Position numbers and translations under genes: made by a program. Source: Enterocloster bolteae (GTDB lineage: Bacteria; Bacillota; Clostridia; Lachnospirales; Lachnospiraceae). Taken from it: a stretch of DNA of 64,000 nucleotides. A model generated the notes under the pieces. It saw only the letters and a program-made list of their open reading frames with translations. It ran no database searches and was not told the DNA's origin. Below are positions 18,490 to 27,362 of this stretch, one piece after another; the first letter of the stretch is position 1, and every line of letters starts with the position of its first letter. Location: NCBI GenBank assembly GCA_021772025.1, contig JAETNT010000002.1:1-64000 (forward strand), read 5' to 3'.

Positions 18490-20772
18490 TCAGCCTGCAG
18501 TTCTCTCTATATCCAGTACGCCTTCCACCTGGCGGATCCGGTTGGTAAGCTGGCTTAGTTCTTCTTTGCCATGGATGTCAAAGGTCATAATGATGGTGGC
18601 CTTTCCCTGCTTATTGGTACGGACATTCATGGAGGTAATGTCAATTTGGCGCTCAGTAAACACTTTGGATATATCTACAAACATTCCTATTCGGTTATTT
18701 GCAAAAATTTTAATTTCTGTCGAATAAGTGGCCTTATTGCCATCATTTTCCGGTGTCTGCCATTCCGCGTCCAAAAGGCGCATTCTCTCGTCATCCGGCA
18801 GATTGATAATATTAATGCAATCCGTGCGATGGATGGAAATCCCTCGTCCCCTGGTAACAAATCCTACAATTTCGTCTCCCGGCACAGGGCTGCAGCACTT
18901 TGAAAAACGCACTGCCAGATCGTGGATACCCTTTACCACAATGCCGCTTTTTGATTTGCTGGCGCTTACCGGAACTTTTCCGTTGGTATCGCTTATGCCA
19001 TCCAAAATGTTAGCATCGGTAATTTCTTTCTTTTCCTTTTTGCGCTGTTCTTCCAGCATCTTGTTAATGACCTGGCCTTCTTTCAGGCCGCCATGACCGA
19101 TAGATGCCAGAACCGACTCCCAGTCCCGAAATGCGTAACGGCGCATTACCTTTTCCTGGAATTCCGGCTTGTTAATATCCGGGAAGTTAATGCCTTTTGC
19201 CTTGCAGTAGCGCTCCATCATCTCCTTACCCCGGAGAATATTATCCTCTTTCAGTTCGCTCTTAAACCATTGATTAATCTTATTTTTGGCCTGGGTGCTC
19301 TTTACCAGTCCCAGCCAGTCGCGGCTGGGTCCTCTGGAATTCTGGGATGTAAGTATCTCAATTCTGTCCCCGTTCTGCAGCTGGTAATCAATATTAACCA
19401 GCCGGCCGTTTACCTTTGCCCCCACCATCTTATTCCCTACTGCGCTGTGAATGGCGTAAGCAAAGTCAATCGGAGTAGAGCCGCTGGGAAGGGTCTTTAC
19501 ATCTCCCGATGGAGTAAAACAATATACATTTTCAGAAAACAGATTTAAATCGTTTTTCACCAAGCTTAAAAACTCTTTGCCATCGTCTGCTTCCTTCTGC
19601 CACTCTAAAATCTGACGAAGCCAGCTAAGCTTTGCCTCTTCGCTGCCTGCCGCCACCTGGCCGCTGCCGCTCTCCTTATATTTCCAATGAGCCGCAATGC
19701 CGTATTCTGCAGTCCGGTGCATCTCATAAGTGCGGATCTGGATTTCAAAAGGCTGACCGTTGCTGCCGATAAGGGTGGTATGAAGGGACTGATACCGGTT
19801 GGGCTTAGGCATGGCAATATAGTCCTTAAAGCGCCCGGGAATAGGCTTAAACATTTCGTGGATAACCCCCAAAGCGCCGTAGCAGTCCTTGACACTCTCC
19901 ACAATAATCCGTACCGCAAACAGATCGTAGATCTGATCCAAGGTCTTTTTTTGGTTGACCATTTTCCGGTAAATGCTGAAGAAATGCTTTACTCTGCCGC
20001 TGATCTCCGCGTCAATGCCCGCCATCTTCATATGGCGGCCTACTTCTTTGACAATCGAATCTACAAAGGCCTCTCTCTCATCCTTCTTTAAATAAATCTT
20101 TTCTGCCAGATCATAATACACATCCGGCTCCAAATATTTCAGAGCCAAATCATCCAGTTCAATTTTTATTTTGGAAATACCCAGACGGTTGGCAATGGGC
20201 GAATAGATATCCATGGTCTCCCTTGCCTTTTCCTTCTGTTTAGCCGGTGTCTGATATTGAAGAGTCCGCATATTGTGGAGACGATCCGCCAGTTTAATAA
20301 GAATTACCCGGATATCCTTTGCCATGGCAAGAAACATCTTGCGAAGGTTTTCTGCCTGAATCTCCGTCTTATCCTGGGACCAGGAAAGCTGGGTCAGCTT
20401 GGTAACGCCGTCTACCAAAAGGGCTACCTCAGCTCCAAACTCCTGGGACAGCTCTTCTAAAGTCATTACCGTGTCTTCCACCACATCATGGAGCAGGGCG
20501 GAGACAATGGTTTCTTTATCCAGCTCCAAATCTGCCAAAATAATGGCGACGCACAGGGGATGAATAATGTAAGCCTCCCCTGATTTTCTCTTTTGTCCTT
20601 GGTGGGCTTTATCCGCGACCTTATAAGCCTTCTCTATCACACTCAAATCGTCAGAAGGATGGTATCTTCGAATCCGGCGAACCAGTTCATCATATAACTC
20701 CGCCGGGCTGGTAAAGTCAGCCGGTGCTTCTAGTTCCATATCCAGTTCCCGGCGTTTTTTTGCTTCTGTCAT
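18490..20772 (-). CDS. relA: Bifunctional (p)ppGpp synthetase/hydrolase
   Basis: This stringent-response enzyme has 760 residues and the full RSH order. An N-terminal HD hydrolase (about 45-200, SALLHDVVEDT) is followed by the synthetase (about 245-355, YQSLHTTLIG), TGS (about 405-465, PSGSTPIDFAYAIHS), a helical and zinc-finger-like region with a CCSPVPGD motif, and a C-terminal ACT domain. The intact HD motif indicates hydrolase activity as well as synthesis. It is downstream of an MBL gene and upstream of another, all on the minus strand. The symbol rel or spoT is equally used. Confidence 0.97.
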   Translation of the reverse strand: MTEAKKRRELDMELEAPADFTSPAELYDELVRRIRRYHPSDDLSVIEKAYKVADKAHQGQKRKSGEAYIIHPLCVAIILADLELDKETIVSALLHDVVEDTVMTLEELSQEFGAEVALLVDGVTKLTQLSWSQDKTEIQAENLRKMFLAMAKDIRVILIKLADRLHNMRTLQYQTPAKQKEKARETMDIYSPIANRLGISKIKIELDDLALKYLEPDVYYDLAEKIYLKKDEREAFVDSIVKEVGRHMKMAGIDAEISGRVKHFFSIYRKMVNQKKTLDQIYDLFAVRIIVESVKDCYGALGVIHEMFKPIPGRFKDYIAMPKPNRYQSLHTTLIGSNGQPFEIQIRTYEMHRTAEYGIAAHWKYKESGSGQVAAGSEEAKLSWLRQILEWQKEADDGKEFLSLVKNDLNLFSENVYCFTPSGDVKTLPSGSTPIDFAYAIHSAVGNKMVGAKVNGRLVNIDYQLQNGDRIEILTSQNSRGPSRDWLGLVKSTQAKNKINQWFKSELKEDNILRGKEMMERYCKAKGINFPDINKPEFQEKVMRRYAFRDWESVLASIGHGGLKEGQVINKMLEEQRKKEKKEITDANILDGISDTNGKVPVSASKSKSGIVVKGIHDLAVRFSKCCSPVPGDEIVGFVTRGRGISIHRTDCINIINLPDDERMRLLDAEWQTPENDGNKATYSTEIKIFANNRIGMFVDISKVFTERQIDITSMNVRTNKQGKATIIMTFDIHGKEELSQLTNRIRQVEGVLDIERTAG

Positions 20773-20856
20773 GGCTTCTCACCCGCTCCTTTCCATTGTC
20801 TTCCAAATTTTCATAGTAATCATTATAATTTTTTTCAGGTTAAAATGCAAGCAAAT

Positions 20857-21723
20857 TCAGCGGCATCTCGGTTTTTCTGACATTTTTCCCGATAAATGGT
20901 TTAAAAACAAACAATCCCCGCTTCCCGGAGAGAAAACCGTTTTCTCTGTCCCCCAGTATAAGTTTTCCCCGGAACAGTGGTTTAAAAACAAGCTCCTTAT
21001 CCCCATATTCTTCAAATTCCTTAAAGTTTTCTCCCGATATGCCTCGTTCCGCTCCTTTAAATGAATACCGCCGGCCACAAATTCCAGCTCTTTTCCCGGA
21101 AAACGTTCCCGGACAGTCTCCAGCATATTAATGATTCCCGGATGGCTGCACCCGCAGATCACTCCCACTGCCTCTTTGTCCGGTAAAAGGATCACAAGGC
21201 AGATCTCGTCTTCAAAGGAGTCAACGGTCATAACCCCATCTTTTTCCTTTACAAACCTTTTAGAGATTTCTTCCCATAAATTCGTTCTTTTAAACCGGCC
21301 CACTGCCCAGCAGCGGCTGCTGACCTGCAAAAGCTCCCGGCACACAGCTGTCTCATGAAAGTTTTCTTTTGCCCAAGCTGCAGAGAATCCACATCCCAGA
21401 TACGTATAAGTATATGCGTCTTCATCCTGAATCCGGTATTTTTCTTCAAAAAATTTCTCTCCTACAATCAGCCGTCCGGACAGCCCTCTCTTTACCCCTT
21501 CCATCAGGCCTCCCGCATGATCATAATGGCTATGGCTTAAAATTGTGGCAGTAATGTCCTTGGGACTTATTCCCAGCTTCCCTGCATTATCCCAGACTGC
21601 CCCGCTGTTTCCGGTGTCAAACAAAATTTTTTCTCCGCCGTCTTCTATGAGAAAGGAAAGGCCGTGTTCTGCTTTTAAATCCCGGCGGGAAGTGTGGTTT
21701 TCAATTAATGTCGTTAGTTTCAT
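20857..21723 (-). CDS. MBL-fold hydrolase, YcbL/dihydropterin-ribofuranosyl synthase-like group
   Basis: This is a 288-residue metallo-beta-lactamase-fold protein. Metal motif LSHSHYDHAGG is at about 62-72, with VICGCSHPGIINM and a C-terminal LNHCSGENLYWG. This pattern matches a family annotated after the methanopterin-pathway enzyme MptA/RFAP-synthase-like proteins, for which the bacterial role is undefined. It precedes relA by 84 bp in the same direction but follows the apt terminator, so it probably begins its own transcript. Confidence 0.8.
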   Translation of the reverse strand: MKLTTLIENHTSRRDLKAEHGLSFLIEDGGEKILFDTGNSGAVWDNAGKLGISPKDITATILSHSHYDHAGGLMEGVKRGLSGRLIVGEKFFEEKYRIQDEDAYTYTYLGCGFSAAWAKENFHETAVCRELLQVSSRCWAVGRFKRTNLWEEISKRFVKEKDGVMTVDSFEDEICLVILLPDKEAVGVICGCSHPGIINMLETVRERFPGKELEFVAGGIHLKERNEAYREKTLRNLKNMGIRSLFLNHCSGENLYWGTEKTVFSPGSGDCLFLNHLSGKMSEKPRCR

Positions 21724-21760
21724 CTATCTTACCCCGTTTTTATAAATAGTCTTTCATACA

Positions 21761-21790
21761 AAAATAAGCGGATGTTTCCAACCGCTTATT
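21761..21790 (-). terminator. Terminator after apt
   Basis: AATAAGCGG and CCGCTTATT (21763-21771 and 21782-21790) form a perfect 9-bp stem with TTTTTG following in minus sense. It separates apt from the MBL gene. Confidence 0.85.
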
Positions 21791-21801
21791 CTCTCATTCC
21801 A

Positions 21802-22326
21802 TCAATGCCCCTCGTACGTAATAGCAGAATACACTTCATACCCAGCCAGTCTTTCTCTCCCTTTCAATCCGGCCAGTTCCATAACAAAGCAGATTTTTAC
21901 CACTTCACCGCCCAGGCTTTCAACCAGTTTTATAATAGCCTCTGTGGTTCCTCCTGTGGCAATCAGGTCGTCGATAATCACCACCTTCTGGCCCGGCTTA
22001 ATAGAGTCTTTATGCATCTCAATAACAGCGGTCCCGTATTCCAGATCATACTCCATAGAAACGGTTTCGCAAGGGAGCTTGCCTTTCTTTCGAACCGGCA
22101 CAAACCCCTTGTGGAGCAGATAGGCAACCGGCACTCCAAAAATAAAGCCTCTGGACTCCGGCCCCACTACCACATCAAACTCCAGATCCCGGATACTGTC
22201 TCTTAACCGGTTAATTGCCAGTTCCAGACCGTCCGCGTCCTGAAGGATGGTGGTAACATCCCGAAAAATAATTCCCGGCTCCGGAAAATCCGGAATACTT
22301 CTCACATAATCTTCTAGTCGCTTCAT
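21802..22326 (-). CDS. apt: Adenine phosphoribosyltransferase
   Basis: This purine-salvage enzyme makes AMP from adenine and PRPP. Its 174 residues, N-terminal YVRSIPDFPEPGIIFRD and PRPP-binding loop VVIIDDLIATGGTT are characteristic. Apt next to relA is a common arrangement in Firmicutes. A GGAGG-type site precedes the ATG. The LacI gene ends 26 bp upstream in the same direction, so read-through is possible. Confidence 0.97.
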   Translation of the reverse strand: MKRLEDYVRSIPDFPEPGIIFRDVTTILQDADGLELAINRLRDSIRDLEFDVVVGPESRGFIFGVPVAYLLHKGFVPVRKKGKLPCETVSMEYDLEYGTAVIEMHKDSIKPGQKVVIIDDLIATGGTTEAIIKLVESLGGEVVKICFVMELAGLKGRERLAGYEVYSAITYEGH

Positions 22327-22352
22327 AATTTTCCTCCTTCTTGCTCTGTTAT

Positions 22353-23354
22353 TTAGGTATCTCTTTCTGTAATATCCTTTACGGTTTCCCGGATAATCAG
22401 TTTATTTTCCAGATAAATCCTCCGATTGTCCTGAACGCCTCCCTCCAGGCGCTTTAGCAGCACTCTGGTTCCTTCCTTTGCAATCTCGCTCATGCTTCGC
22501 TCTACCGTGGTCAGCTTCATGCTGGAATAACCGGACAGATCCCAATTGTCAAAGCCTACTAAGGACACGTCCTCCGGAACAGAAAGCCCTCGCTCCGTTA
22601 CTGCTACTCTGGCTCCAAAAGCCATCTCGTCATTAAAGCACAACAGGGCGGTAGGCTTGTAATCCAAAAGCTGCTTAGCCGCCTGATAGCCGCTTTCATA
22701 ACGGTAGTTTCCGCAGATTACCGGAAGCTTATCGGGATCCAGGCCGTGCCTTCTCATAGACTGTCTCCATCCTCTGTGGCGCAAACGGGTAGAATCCAGG
22801 GAAGGCTGCCCTTCAATGACACCGATGTTTCTGTGGCCGTTTTCCAAAAGGTAATCCATGGCCCGCTCCATAGCCTGTTCTTCATCAGTGGTCACATTAG
22901 GCGCATCCACATCCACCTTACGGCAGATAACCACCATGGGAATCTTTTTCTGAAGGACTTCCTCCATAAAGGGCAGATCGTCATCTGTCTGGGATAATAC
23001 GATAATTCCGTCAAAATAGCTGGGATTAATGGTTCCTGCCTCATGCATATCAATACCCTTTACCACTACATTATACCGGCTCCCCACAATGCTGTACACC
23101 CCGGTCAGCACCTCATGGAGAACAAAGGGAGAGGACATACGGCTGATATTGGAGAAATAAAGCCCTATGACGTAAGACCTGGACAGTTTTAAGTTTACTG
23201 CCGCCGCATTTCGGGTATATCCCATACGCTCCGCAATCTCCATAATACGCTTCTGCTTTTCTTTATTTTCCGTTCCGATACCGTTTAATGCCCTGGAAAC
23301 TGTGGAATAAGAAACCCCTGCTTCTTTTGCCACATCCTTTATGGTAACTGCCAT
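22353..23354 (-). CDS. LacI-family transcriptional regulator of the pectin locus
   Basis: This repressor has 333 residues. An N-terminal LacI helix-turn-helix (TIKDVAKEAGVSYSTVSRAL) and hinge precede a periplasmic-binding-type effector domain (about 60-325). It is the last gene of the operon formed by the receptor, a helical protein, two permeases and GH28. LacI-type palindromes with the TGCAAA/TTTGCA core stand in the divergent promoter region at 28809-29075 and are the obvious candidate targets. The inducer is probably a galacturonate- or rhamnose-containing saccharide, by context only. Confidence 0.93.
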   Translation of the reverse strand: MAVTIKDVAKEAGVSYSTVSRALNGIGTENKEKQKRIMEIAERMGYTRNAAAVNLKLSRSYVIGLYFSNISRMSSPFVLHEVLTGVYSIVGSRYNVVVKGIDMHEAGTINPSYFDGIIVLSQTDDDLPFMEEVLQKKIPMVVICRKVDVDAPNVTTDEEQAMERAMDYLLENGHRNIGVIEGQPSLDSTRLRHRGWRQSMRRHGLDPDKLPVICGNYRYESGYQAAKQLLDYKPTALLCFNDEMAFGARVAVTERGLSVPEDVSLVGFDNWDLSGYSSMKLTTVERSMSEIAKEGTRVLLKRLEGGVQDNRRIYLENKLIIRETVKDITERDT

Positions 23355-23390
23355 GCTAACTAACTCCTTACAGGGCCTGGCCCCATATCT

Positions 23391-24938
23391 TTAAATCATT
23401 CTGTCCACGTTTTCTGTAGCAATAGGAACTCCATCCGGCTCGTCTATCCGGACATTTCGGATAACCAGTTCCGTAATATTTTTCGCAATAATCCCCTGCT
23501 TTACCATAGGTTCAACGCCCTCCAGCATAGCCGGGATATCTTTCCTGGGATTTTCGGCGTAGCTAATATGAATGTTTTCCATCTCTACCCTGCTGATCTT
23601 CTTTTCCGGAAGGCCGCAAAGATACGCTGCTGCCACATGGCAGTTAACGGCCTCAATATCCCGAAAAATCAGGCTCCTGATCTCCGGAGTTCTCTCGTCC
23701 ACAGGAAGGGCTTCTTTAGACCGGACGTATTCAGTAAAACCGTCCGGATCACAGTAATAAAAGCTGTTGATGACAAAGGGCGTCATCACATGATCCATAT
23801 AGATCCGTTCAAAACATACCTGATCAATGATTGCATCTTTTCCCCTGCCGCGGCGGGTTTTAATCCGGAGCCCCCGATCCGTATGAAGGAACAGACAGTC
23901 CTTTACTGTCAAGTTCTTCACCCCGCCGGCCATTTCACTGCCGACAGTAATGGATCCATGACCGTCTTTCATGCAGCATTGGGAAATAGCAATATTTTCA
24001 CAGGGCGTCTTATACTTAGCTCCCATGTATATTTTTCCTGATTTAACAGCAATACAGTCGTCCCCTAAAGAAAAATAGACGCCTAAAATCTCCACATTTT
24101 TACAGGACTCCGGATCTAGTCCATCCGTATTAGGAGAATCCTTCGGATTTAATACTGTCAGATCGATGAACTTTAAATTTTGTGAAAAATAAGGATGGAT
24201 ATTCCAACTTGGACTGTTCTGCACGGTAATTCCCTGAATGGTAATCTTTTTACATTGATTTAAAAAGATCATTCTGGGCCGGAAAGCCGTCCGCATCACC
24301 TTCGGATCATACCACCAATTGTCCGGCTTTGCATTGCCTTCTATACATCCCCGGCCGTAAATCACTACATCCTCTGCTCCTACTCCGGTGATAATTCCGG
24401 AAAACATAGGAAGAGGATTTCCTTCCCATGTACCCAGATTGTATTCCCTTTTTTCGTCCCAGCTCTGGATCATGCCGGGGAAAACAGGGAATTTGCTTCT
24501 GTCAGTAAATGCCGACAGCACAGCCCCGCTCTCCAGTTCCACCCGGATATGGCTTTTTAAAAACAAGCTGGTAATGCGATAAACACCTTTGGGGATCAGT
24601 ACCCGGCTGTCCTTTGGACAGGCCATGACAGCAGCCTGTAAAAAAGTGGTGTCATCCTGAATTCCATCGCCTTTTGCTCCAAACTCCCGGACATTCAAGG
24701 TAACAAACTCTTTGTCAGTTCGGAAAGAAACTGTCCTGCTCCGCCCATCCCTTTCCACTGTCACCTGGTAATCAGTATCCGGCTTTAAATCATAAAGGCT
24801 TATGACCGTCCGTCTGGTTTCAAAAAACAATTTCCCATTTACGGATACCCGGTAAGGCGTATTTGCCTCAAACACAGAACCGTCCTGAACTAAAATCACA
24901 GCACACCGCGCCGTCTGAAAAAACACTGAAAGTTTCAT
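23391..24938 (-). CDS. GH28-family polygalacturonase-like enzyme, cytosolic
   Basis: This right-handed beta-helix glycoside hydrolase has 515 residues. An N-terminal fibronectin-like segment (about 1-75) leads into the pectate-type helix starting NVREFGAKGDGIQDDT. Catalytic aspartates lie in NTDGLDPES and GDDCIAVKSG, and DGHGSITVGSE is the conserved third motif. No signal peptide is present, so it should act inside the cell on imported oligosaccharides, as an exo-polygalacturonase or rhamnogalacturonan hydrolase. The start at 24938 has GAGG nine bases upstream; the ATG at 24953 is unsupported. It follows the permease pair after a strong hairpin. Confidence 0.92.
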   Translation of the reverse strand: MKLSVFFQTARCAVILVQDGSVFEANTPYRVSVNGKLFFETRRTVISLYDLKPDTDYQVTVERDGRSRTVSFRTDKEFVTLNVREFGAKGDGIQDDTTFLQAAVMACPKDSRVLIPKGVYRITSLFLKSHIRVELESGAVLSAFTDRSKFPVFPGMIQSWDEKREYNLGTWEGNPLPMFSGIITGVGAEDVVIYGRGCIEGNAKPDNWWYDPKVMRTAFRPRMIFLNQCKKITIQGITVQNSPSWNIHPYFSQNLKFIDLTVLNPKDSPNTDGLDPESCKNVEILGVYFSLGDDCIAVKSGKIYMGAKYKTPCENIAISQCCMKDGHGSITVGSEMAGGVKNLTVKDCLFLHTDRGLRIKTRRGRGKDAIIDQVCFERIYMDHVMTPFVINSFYYCDPDGFTEYVRSKEALPVDERTPEIRSLIFRDIEAVNCHVAAAYLCGLPEKKISRVEMENIHISYAENPRKDIPAMLEGVEPMVKQGIIAKNITELVIRNVRIDEPDGVPIATENVDRMI

Positions 24939-24969
24939 ACTTAAAAACCTCATCCTTTAGAATAACACA

Positions 24970-25005
24970 GGGCCGCCGCAAAAACAACCGTTTTTGCAGC
25001 AGCCC
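24970..25005 (-). other. Intercistronic hairpin between permease and GH28 genes
   Basis: A 16-bp stem with two G-U pairs joins 24970-24985 and 24990-25005 around an AACC loop. No T-run follows in minus sense. A smaller ACTATT/AATAGT hairpin lies at 25010-25024. The position inside the operon suggests mRNA processing or partial attenuation. Confidence 0.7.
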
Positions 25006-25035
25006 CAACTATTACCAATAGTGTTTCAACATCAG

Positions 25036-25893
25036 TTATCCCTTAACACCGCCTGCGGCAATGCCGTCAATAAAGGAATCCTGGGCTAAGAAGAATACCA
25101 CCAGGGACGGAATAATCGAGATTAACGACATTGCCAGTACCCGGTTCCACTCAAATCCCGTATCCCCGTCCATGGACATCTTTACAAAGATGGATGCCGG
25201 GTATCTTGCCGGACTGTTTACATATAACAACGGACCCATAAAGTCATTGGATGACCACATAAACTGGAACAGCGCGCATGATACAATGGACGGCTTCAGC
25301 ATAGGCACGATTACATACCACAGCGTCTTTACACTGTTGCATCCGTCGATTTTCGCCGCTTCCTCCAGCTCCCTTGGGATGTTCCGTAAAAACTGGATCA
25401 GCATAAACACAAAATATGTGTCCGTGGCAAACAGGGTCGGCACGATCAGCGCCAGATACAGGGGATGGTTGATCCAGCCGAACTTGTTAAACATAATATA
25501 CTGGGGCACGTTTAATACTACTTGGGGCAGGAACAGCGTGGACATCAATACCGCAAACAGCAGATTTTTCCCCTTAAACTCAAATCTCGCAAACCCGTAC
25601 GCCGTTACCGTAGCCGATACAATGGTAAAGATTACCTTGGGCAGTACAATGGAGTAGGTGTTCACCATGGCCTTTACCAGGTCAATATCCCCTCCATAGC
25701 TCTTCATCGCGTTCTTATACCCGTCAAAGGTGGGGTTCTTGGGGATAAACCCCACGCTGGAGAAAATCTCATTGTTAGTCTTAAAGGTCGCGCCTACCAT
25801 CCAGATCAGCGGGTATACCATAATAAACCCCACTGCGATCAGGACAAAGTACCGGAAAAAAGTGGAAATCTTTCTTCTTGTTTCTCTTGTCAT
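25036..25893 (-). CDS. CUT1 sugar ABC transporter permease, MalG-like
   Basis: This second membrane subunit of the pectin-locus transporter has 285 residues, six hydrophobic helices, and the coupling motif EEAAKIDGCNSVKTLW. The C-terminus IDGIAAGGVKG is the usual MalG-type ending. It begins five bases after the MalF-like gene. No ATPase gene is nearby, so a shared MsmK-type ATPase encoded elsewhere is likely. Confidence 0.94.
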   Translation of the reverse strand: MTRETRRKISTFFRYFVLIAVGFIMVYPLIWMVGATFKTNNEIFSSVGFIPKNPTFDGYKNAMKSYGGDIDLVKAMVNTYSIVLPKVIFTIVSATVTAYGFARFEFKGKNLLFAVLMSTLFLPQVVLNVPQYIMFNKFGWINHPLYLALIVPTLFATDTYFVFMLIQFLRNIPRELEEAAKIDGCNSVKTLWYVIVPMLKPSIVSCALFQFMWSSNDFMGPLLYVNSPARYPASIFVKMSMDGDTGFEWNRVLAMSLISIIPSLVVFFLAQDSFIDGIAAGGVKG

Positions 25894-25898
25894 TCCAA

Positions 25899-26801
25899 CT
25901 ACCTCCCATCCTCATCCGAATAATATACCCATTTCTTCTGGCTTACAAAGGCGATCACCGTCAGCACGCATACAATCACAAACAGGCACCATGCCTGGGC
26001 GCTTGCAAGCCCCATCTCATAAGACTTAAATGCGTTGTTGTAAATCAGCAGGGATATCAATGTGGTTGCATTTCTCGGCCCTCCCTGGGTGATGATGTAG
26101 GGCCCGTTAAACTCCTGGAACGCCTGGCATAACTGGGTTACCAGGTTATAAAAGATGACCGGTGTGATAATCGGCACGGTAATAGAGAAAAACTGCCTCC
26201 ACTTCCCCGCGCCGTCAATGGAAGCCGCCTCGTAAAGGTCCTGGGAAACCCCTTTTAGGGCTGCTAAGAAGATTACCATCGCGGAACCGAACTGCCATAC
26301 CCTCAGCAGGCAGATAATGAACAGGGCGTATTTAGGCTCTGACAGCCAGTCCACTGCCGGAGCTCCGAATACCGACAGGATCATGTTGACGATTCCGTCC
26401 CCTTTAAAGATGGCTTTCCATAAAACCGCTATGGCTATGGACCCTCCCAGAATGGACGGGATGTAATAGGCCACCCGGAACAGGTTTACTCCCTTAATCT
26501 TAAAGTTCAGGATGTACGCAATAAACAGGGCGAATACCAGCTTTAAAGGCACCGTCATAAACGCATACTGGAAAGTCACTTTAAAGGACCTCATAATCCG
26601 GGTGCTGGAAAAGATTTCCTCATAGTTCATCAGCCCGTATTTGGTGATCCCGTCAAACAGATGGTAGTCGGTAAAGCTGTAGATCAGGGATGAGCCGAAG
26701 GGATACACCTTAAATACCAGGAAGCCCACAAACCACGGCAGGATAAACATCAGGCCCAGGTTTTCGGACAGCCATTTTTTAAAGCCTTTGTGAGCGGACA
26801 T
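25899..26801 (-). CDS. CUT1 sugar ABC transporter permease, MalF-like
   Basis: This first membrane subunit of the pectin-locus transporter has 300 residues, six hydrophobic helices and the coupling loop LYEAASIDGAGKW. The family segment GFLVFKVYPFGSSLIYSF opens the protein. It starts two bases after the helical protein gene at 26804-27358. Substrate is probably an unsaturated or rhamnose-galacturonate oligosaccharide, inferred from flanking GH28 and GH105. Confidence 0.94.
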   Translation of the reverse strand: MSAHKGFKKWLSENLGLMFILPWFVGFLVFKVYPFGSSLIYSFTDYHLFDGITKYGLMNYEEIFSSTRIMRSFKVTFQYAFMTVPLKLVFALFIAYILNFKIKGVNLFRVAYYIPSILGGSIAIAVLWKAIFKGDGIVNMILSVFGAPAVDWLSEPKYALFIICLLRVWQFGSAMVIFLAALKGVSQDLYEAASIDGAGKWRQFFSITVPIITPVIFYNLVTQLCQAFQEFNGPYIITQGGPRNATTLISLLIYNNAFKSYEMGLASAQAWCLFVIVCVLTVIAFVSQKKWVYYSDEDGR

Positions 26802-26803
26802 AC

Positions 26804-27358
26804 CTATAATCCTCCTTCAATTTCTTTCGGTTGCCGTCCCCGGGCCAGGAGGGCCCGGGCGGCTGGTTCGTATTTTTCCTGTGACAATGCCTGAAGCCGG
26901 CAGCCCGTTAAAATGGCCCGGCCAAGCAGAGAGGCGGACCGAGGATCCGGGCCGGAGAATCCATCAAAGAAAAATCCTCTTTGCGCCAGCTGCTGCACGG
27001 TCATTTTCAGCAGATCTGCAAGATACCGGTAATGCTCATAAATCTCCATGGAGGCCACCTCCAAAGTCTGGGCACAGGCGGCCAGAAAGCAGGCAAGCTC
27101 ATAAGTTTCTTCTGGTTTTCCCTGACAGGCTCCTAGAAGAAGCCGCTCATAATCCCGTTGTTTTACGGATTCAAACTGATGAATAACCGCCTGATAGCCT
27201 TCCTTTTTCCCATACTGGGTCTCACAGAACATCCGGAGAGGGAGGCGCTCAAGCAACTGAAAACTATTCTGCGCCTCGTCAAGCCGCCGGCTCTTTTCCA
27301 GCAGCTCCTGCCCGTTCTCCGGCATTTTTCCTTCCCAAATATCTTCTAATATTTTCAT
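26804..27358 (-). CDS. Unrecognised helical protein between receptor and permease genes
   Basis: The 184 residues have no signal peptide or membrane segment and are rich in Glu, Gln, Leu and Ala, predicting an all-helical cytosolic protein. I do not recognise a family. A central segment reads ELACFLAACAQTLEVASMEIY and the C-terminus is basic and Gly-rich. It starts four bases after the receptor stop and ends two bases before the MalF-like gene, so it is co-translated with the transporter. The position between SBP and permeases is unusual. It could be an accessory or assembly factor or a diverged enzyme fragment; I infer nothing firmer. Confidence 0.75.
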   Translation of the reverse strand: MKILEDIWEGKMPENGQELLEKSRRLDEAQNSFQLLERLPLRMFCETQYGKKEGYQAVIHQFESVKQRDYERLLLGACQGKPEETYELACFLAACAQTLEVASMEIYEHYRYLADLLKMTVQQLAQRGFFFDGFSGPDPRSASLLGRAILTGCRLQALSQEKYEPAARALLARGRQPKEIEGGL

Positions 27359-27362
27359 AAAA

